Of a stretch of DNA of 8,439 nt, positions 6,161 to 8,439 are shown piece after piece. Under the pieces are notes generated by a model that searched no databases, was not told where the DNA came from, and saw nothing but the letters and a program-made list of their open reading frames with translations. A program made the translations under genes and the position numbers. Position 1 is the stretch's first letter, and the number at the start of each line of letters is the position of its first letter. This DNA is from Desulfohalobiaceae bacterium (GTDB lineage: Bacteria; Desulfobacterota; Desulfovibrionia; Desulfovibrionales; Desulfothermaceae), in NCBI GenBank assembly GCA_021737115.1, contig JAIPER010000132.1, positions 1 through 8,439 of the forward strand, written 5' to 3'.

Positions 6161-6372
6161 CCCACGGATCACACGGATTGACACGGATAATGAAAATACT
6201 TTTTTGCTGCTGGAATAAGACCCAGCAGCAAAAGGAGTCATCGCCTTATGGCGACACTTCCAAACGAATAGGTTTTTTGCCATGCCGCATGGCGATAACA
6301 TTTGTCTGCCAGCCTCTTATTGCTGGCAGGCAAAAAGAGAATCTATCCGTGTCAATCCGTGTGATCCGTGGG
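6161..6372. repeat. 212-bp palindromic element with 29-bp perfect terminal inverted repeats
   Basis: The ends at 6161-6189 and 6344-6372 are exact inverted copies, each holding three ACGGAT units spaced 9-10 bp apart. Inside are four hairpins: A (6202-6213 with 6222-6233, 12 bp), B (6241-6254, TCGCC-TTAT-GGCGA), C (6279-6293, GCCATG-CCG-CATGGC) and D (6301-6313 with 6322-6334, 13 bp with one G-T). D resembles the reverse complement of A, and C that of B, so the whole element is one palindrome centred near 6266. The loops of A (AATAAGA) and D (TCTTATT) are complementary over 7 nt. The ACGGAT-rich ends recall repeats seen in many environmental genomes. No transposase is present. It separates the GntR stop codon from the cupin promoter. 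Confidence 0.9.
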
Positions 6373-6394
6373 CATAATCTGTTTTCTGTCATTT

Positions 6395-7108
6395 TCAAAG
6401 TATCGGTGGAGGACTTCCTGTCATCCCGGCTTCGGTCTTTTTCCTGGATTCTTCCAGGTGCAGGTCCATCTTTTTCCTGGCCAGACCCGGATCTTTGGCG
6501 GCAACAGCCTGCAAAACGGTTTCGTGTTCTCTGATGACTTCTTCCAGCCGACCTTCAGCGGCCAAGGCCTTGGCGCTCATGACCTGGAGCAGGTCCCGGA
6601 TGGTTTCCAGGCTCTCCACAAGGCGTCTGTTGTTGGTCATGGCGCTGAGCAGGGTGTGGAACCTGCGGTCAAGATCGAGAAATCGAATGACATTGTTTTC
6701 TTCGGCGCTGGTGCGCTGCTCGTCTAAAACGGCTTGTAGTTTTTCGAGGTCATTATCGGCGATGATGCGGGCGACTTTTTCCACTGCGGCCAACTCCAGG
6801 GCCTTGCGCAGCTCGAATATCTCGTTCAGGTCCTGGACATCGAATTGGTTGATCAAAACTCCCTTGCGGGGCAAAAAGGTGACCATCCCTTTGGCGGCCA
6901 GCTCGAGCAAGGCTTCCCGAACCGGTGTCCTGGATGTGGAGAGCAGTTTGGAAAGCTCTTTTTCCTTGTAGATCTCCCCCTGTTTAAGTTCACCTGCCAT
7001 CAGGGCCTTGTGCATGGCCCGATAGGCGATCTGCTTTAAGGATTCAGGCTGATCGACAGGGCGCAGGTTGGGCTGTTCGTCGTGCTTGAGGCGTTGTTGA
7101 TCTGGCAT
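6395..7108 (-). CDS. GntR-family transcriptional regulator, FCD (FadR) subfamily
   Basis: With the ATG at 7108 the protein has 237 residues. A winged helix-turn-helix spans about 22-90, with the signature STSRTPVREALLELAAKGMV at 57-76. The all-helical FCD ligand domain follows, with a likely metal site D147, H151, H195 and H217. Such repressors bind organic acids or related catabolites and are released from DNA. An upstream TTG at 7168 would extend the frame by 20 residues, but that TTG is part of a consensus -35 box and the extension would span the operator, so 7108 is preferred although its ribosome binding site (GCGAG) is weak. The palindrome at its own promoter and a similar site before the cupin operon suggest autoregulation and control of the cluster. 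Confidence 0.92.
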   Translation of the reverse strand: MPDQQRLKHDEQPNLRPVDQPESLKQIAYRAMHKALMAGELKQGEIYKEKELSKLLSTSRTPVREALLELAAKGMVTFLPRKGVLINQFDVQDLNEIFELRKALELAAVEKVARIIADNDLEKLQAVLDEQRTSAEENNVIRFLDLDRRFHTLLSAMTNNRRLVESLETIRDLLQVMSAKALAAEGRLEEVIREHETVLQAVAAKDPGLARKKMDLHLEESRKKTEAGMTGSPPPIL

Positions 7109-7128
7109 ATTCTCGCTTTTGTTATGAT

Positions 7129-7168
7129 CGTTTGATATTTGATATATCAAACGTTGGTATACTGTCAA
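7129..7168 (-). promoter_or_regulatory. Promoter and palindromic operator of the GntR gene
   Basis: On the minus strand a perfect TTGACA (7163-7168) is followed after 16 bp by TATATC (7141-7146). The -10 box is covered by the perfect 14-bp palindrome TTTGATATATCAAA (7138-7151). A second, overlapping symmetry, CGTTTGATAT (7129-7138) with ATATCAAACG (7144-7153), has a 5-bp spacer. This is the classical position for an autorepressor site; the related site at 6016-6029 supports one regulator acting on both. Confidence 0.7.
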
Positions 7169-7193
7169 GTCTTTTTTTCAAGCTGGATGAAAA

Positions 7194-7258
7194 AACCGTT
7201 AACAAAGATTCGGGTTGCAACCCGGGAAGTCATGATATATGCTCTAAATTTAACGGTT
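7194..7258 (+). promoter_or_regulatory. Candidate promoter of the stress-protein gene with two symmetric sites
   Basis: TTGCAA (7215-7220) and TATGCT (7238-7243) are 17 bp apart, giving a plausible but weak plus-strand promoter. The -35 box sits in a perfect 14-bp palindrome, CGGGTTGCAACCCG (7211-7224), and the region is bracketed by AACCGTTAA (7194-7202) and TTAACGGTT (7250-7258). These symmetric sites do not resemble the GntR operator and suggest a separate regulator. Confidence 0.4.
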
Positions 7259-7312
7259 GATCACCTTTTCCAGGGAATCACAGAGGTCGAAACGAGGGTT
7301 GAGAGATAGACA

Positions 7313-8221
7313 ATGTTTAAGGAGATCGTTCTGGCGGTTACCCCCTCAAAGAGGTCTGAGGCTGCTGTCGAGGCTGCCATTGGCCTGGCCCGGAAGCACA
7401 ATGCAGGGTTGGTCATAACCTATGTTTACAGCCCCCTATTTTCCGAATTTCATTTCAAGGAGCGATCAGAGTCGATCTTGAAAAAAACCGGGAGAATCAA
7501 GGAGGATCTGCAGAGACGGTATGCCCGGAAGACCAACGATCTGAGCCAGTGCAGTTACTTCGTGGTCCAGGGGGACCCTGCCACGGAAATTTTACGGATA
7601 TCACGGATGGTCAGGTCTGATCTGATCGTTATGGGGCCGCATCCGCTGAAATATGAGAAGAAAAGGACCAGGCTCAAGAAGTTCAAAGCTGCCGAGAAAA
7701 AGGTGAGCACCATGGAGCGGGTCAGTCAGCTGGCTAAATGCCCGGTTATGGTGGTTTCGCACAAGATCTCCGAGGACCAGCTCGACTACGGACATATCAT
7801 CGTGGCCACCGATTTCTCTCAATACGCGGAACACGCCCTGAATTACGGCGCTCATCTGGCCGGGAGATACAAGGCAAAACTGCTGCTTCTCAACGTCCTC
7901 GATACCGACTCCCAAGAGCAGGCCTTATCCGGAGCCGAAATACGGAAAAGGATCAAGCTGGCCGAGGAAAAGATCGAACAGGAACTCCTGCCCCAGCTAA
8001 AAGACGTCAAGAAAGTGTCCTATGAGTGCCGGCCGGGACGGCCGTTTGAAGAGATCTTGAAGCTGGCCGGAGAATGCCGGGCGGATCTGGTCGTCATGGC
8101 CCATCACTCCAGGGAGCAGGATCCAGAAAGCGCCGTTCTGGGCTCCACCGTGGCCAAAGTAGCCCTGGACAACAAGTGCCCGACCATCAGCATCAATAAG
8201 GATTTCGACCTTCCGGGGTGA
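7313..8221 (+). CDS. Tandem universal stress protein (two UspA domains)
   Basis: The 302-residue protein holds two UspA domains, about 1-150 and 159-296. Domain 1 opens with FKEIVLAVTPS and has SDLIVMGPH near 102-110; domain 2 opens with HIIVATDFSQ (D167) and has ADLVVMAHHS near 257-266 and GSTVAKV (277-283). In ATP-binding members the motif is GxxGx9G(S/T). Domain 2 keeps the final GST but has Ala and His-rich residues for the first glycines; domain 1 lacks the GS and instead carries a Lys/Arg-rich insertion near 113-130. Nucleotide binding is thus uncertain for domain 1. UspA proteins are cytoplasmic stress or transport-regulating proteins, and some partner with transporters. The gene diverges from the GntR gene. 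The ribosome binding site upstream of the ATG is poor. Confidence 0.9.
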   Translation: MFKEIVLAVTPSKRSEAAVEAAIGLARKHNAGLVITYVYSPLFSEFHFKERSESILKKTGRIKEDLQRRYARKTNDLSQCSYFVVQGDPATEILRISRMVRSDLIVMGPHPLKYEKKRTRLKKFKAAEKKVSTMERVSQLAKCPVMVVSHKISEDQLDYGHIIVATDFSQYAEHALNYGAHLAGRYKAKLLLLNVLDTDSQEQALSGAEIRKRIKLAEEKIEQELLPQLKDVKKVSYECRPGRPFEEILKLAGECRADLVVMAHHSREQDPESAVLGSTVAKVALDNKCPTISINKDFDLPG

Positions 8222-8439
8222 AGGCAGAGGGCAGGGGGCAGAGGTCAGTGGTCAGAGGTCAGTGGTCAGTGGGCGGAGGACAGAGGACTGAGGACAGATG
8301 TCGGATGTCGGATGTCGGAAAGAGGCATAGGGCATAGGGCATAGGGCATAGGGAAGAAGAAGGACGTCGGACGTCGGAGGTCGGAAAGAGGCATAGGGCA
8401 TAGGGCAGAGGGAAGAAGAAGGACGTCGGACGTCGGAGG
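8222..8439 (+). repeat. In-phase GG-N5 heptamer array after the stress-protein gene (runs off window)
   Basis: From 8229 nearly every seventh base starts a GG. The units include GGTCAGT-type x4 (8243-8270), GGACAGA/GGACTGA (8278-8298), GGATGTC x2 (8303-8316), GGCATAG x4 (8324-8351) and GGACGTC x2 (8362-8375). A higher-order block of eight heptamers plus GAA (59 bp) is seen at 8303-8361 and again at 8362-8420, and a third block begins at 8421. The 30-bp stretches 8351-8380 and 8410-8439 are identical. The array begins immediately after the TGA stop and is still running at the window edge. Confidence 0.9.

Noticed and set aside
6161..6372. Complete insertion sequence
   Set aside because: The terminal inverted repeats are good, but there is no room for a transposase and no coding signal inside. 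No clear target-site duplication was seen.
6161..6372. tRNA or other standard RNA gene in the hairpin-rich region
   Set aside because: The hairpins do not form a cloverleaf and lack the conserved TTC and D-loop bases; symmetry of the whole element explains them better.
6092..6534. Short open frames containing the string SVSIRVIRG
   Set aside because: They are translations of the 29-bp terminal repeats at 6161 and 6344, read in both directions, and carry no coding signal.
8222..8439. CRISPR array
   Set aside because: The repeats are 7-bp tandem units without unique spacers of regular length, and no cas gene is present.

Overview
The window is a catabolic gene cluster from an anaerobic bacterium. 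A non-pyrrolysine MttB-family methyltransferase, a BCCT-type transporter and an Fe-S dihydropyrimidine-dehydrogenase-like enzyme, with moderately high GC coding regions, fit a sulfate reducer or related Desulfobacterota member best. This lineage call is an inference, because no rRNA or other phylogenetic marker is present.

Layout, right to left, since all but one gene is on the minus strand: a GntR/FCD regulator (7108-6395); a cupin protein (5936-5592), a DUF2848-like protein (5573-4875) and a nitrilase-family amidohydrolase (4821-4042), closely spaced as one operon; a PreA-like flavin/Fe-S dehydrogenase (3480-2287); an MttB-superfamily methyltransferase (1813-386); and the N-terminus of a BCCT transporter (204 to beyond the left edge). 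A tandem universal stress protein (7313-8221) diverges on the plus strand. Each gene assigned on the minus strand has a purine-rich ribosome binding site, except the regulator, whose site is weak.

Working model (inference): BCCT imports a quaternary or N-methylated compound, the MttB-like enzyme removes a methyl group to a corrinoid protein encoded elsewhere, the PreA-like enzyme reduces a ring or C=C bond, and the nitrilase, DUF2848 protein and cupin process the carbon-nitrogen skeleton. The GntR protein probably controls this: a 14-bp palindrome overlaps its own promoter and a 12/14 match lies between the -35 and -10 boxes in front of the cupin operon.

The non-coding DNA is unusual. Each gap on the minus-strand side longer than about 150 bp holds at least one large nested inverted repeat (centres near 302, 2062, 3555, 3696 and 6266). 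The arms pair in order from the outside to the centre, and the sequences are unrelated between gaps. Heptamer arrays built from GG-N5 units follow the stop codons of the nitrilase (3806-4024) and the stress protein (from 8222 to the right edge). In both cases the G-rich strand is the sense strand of the upstream gene.
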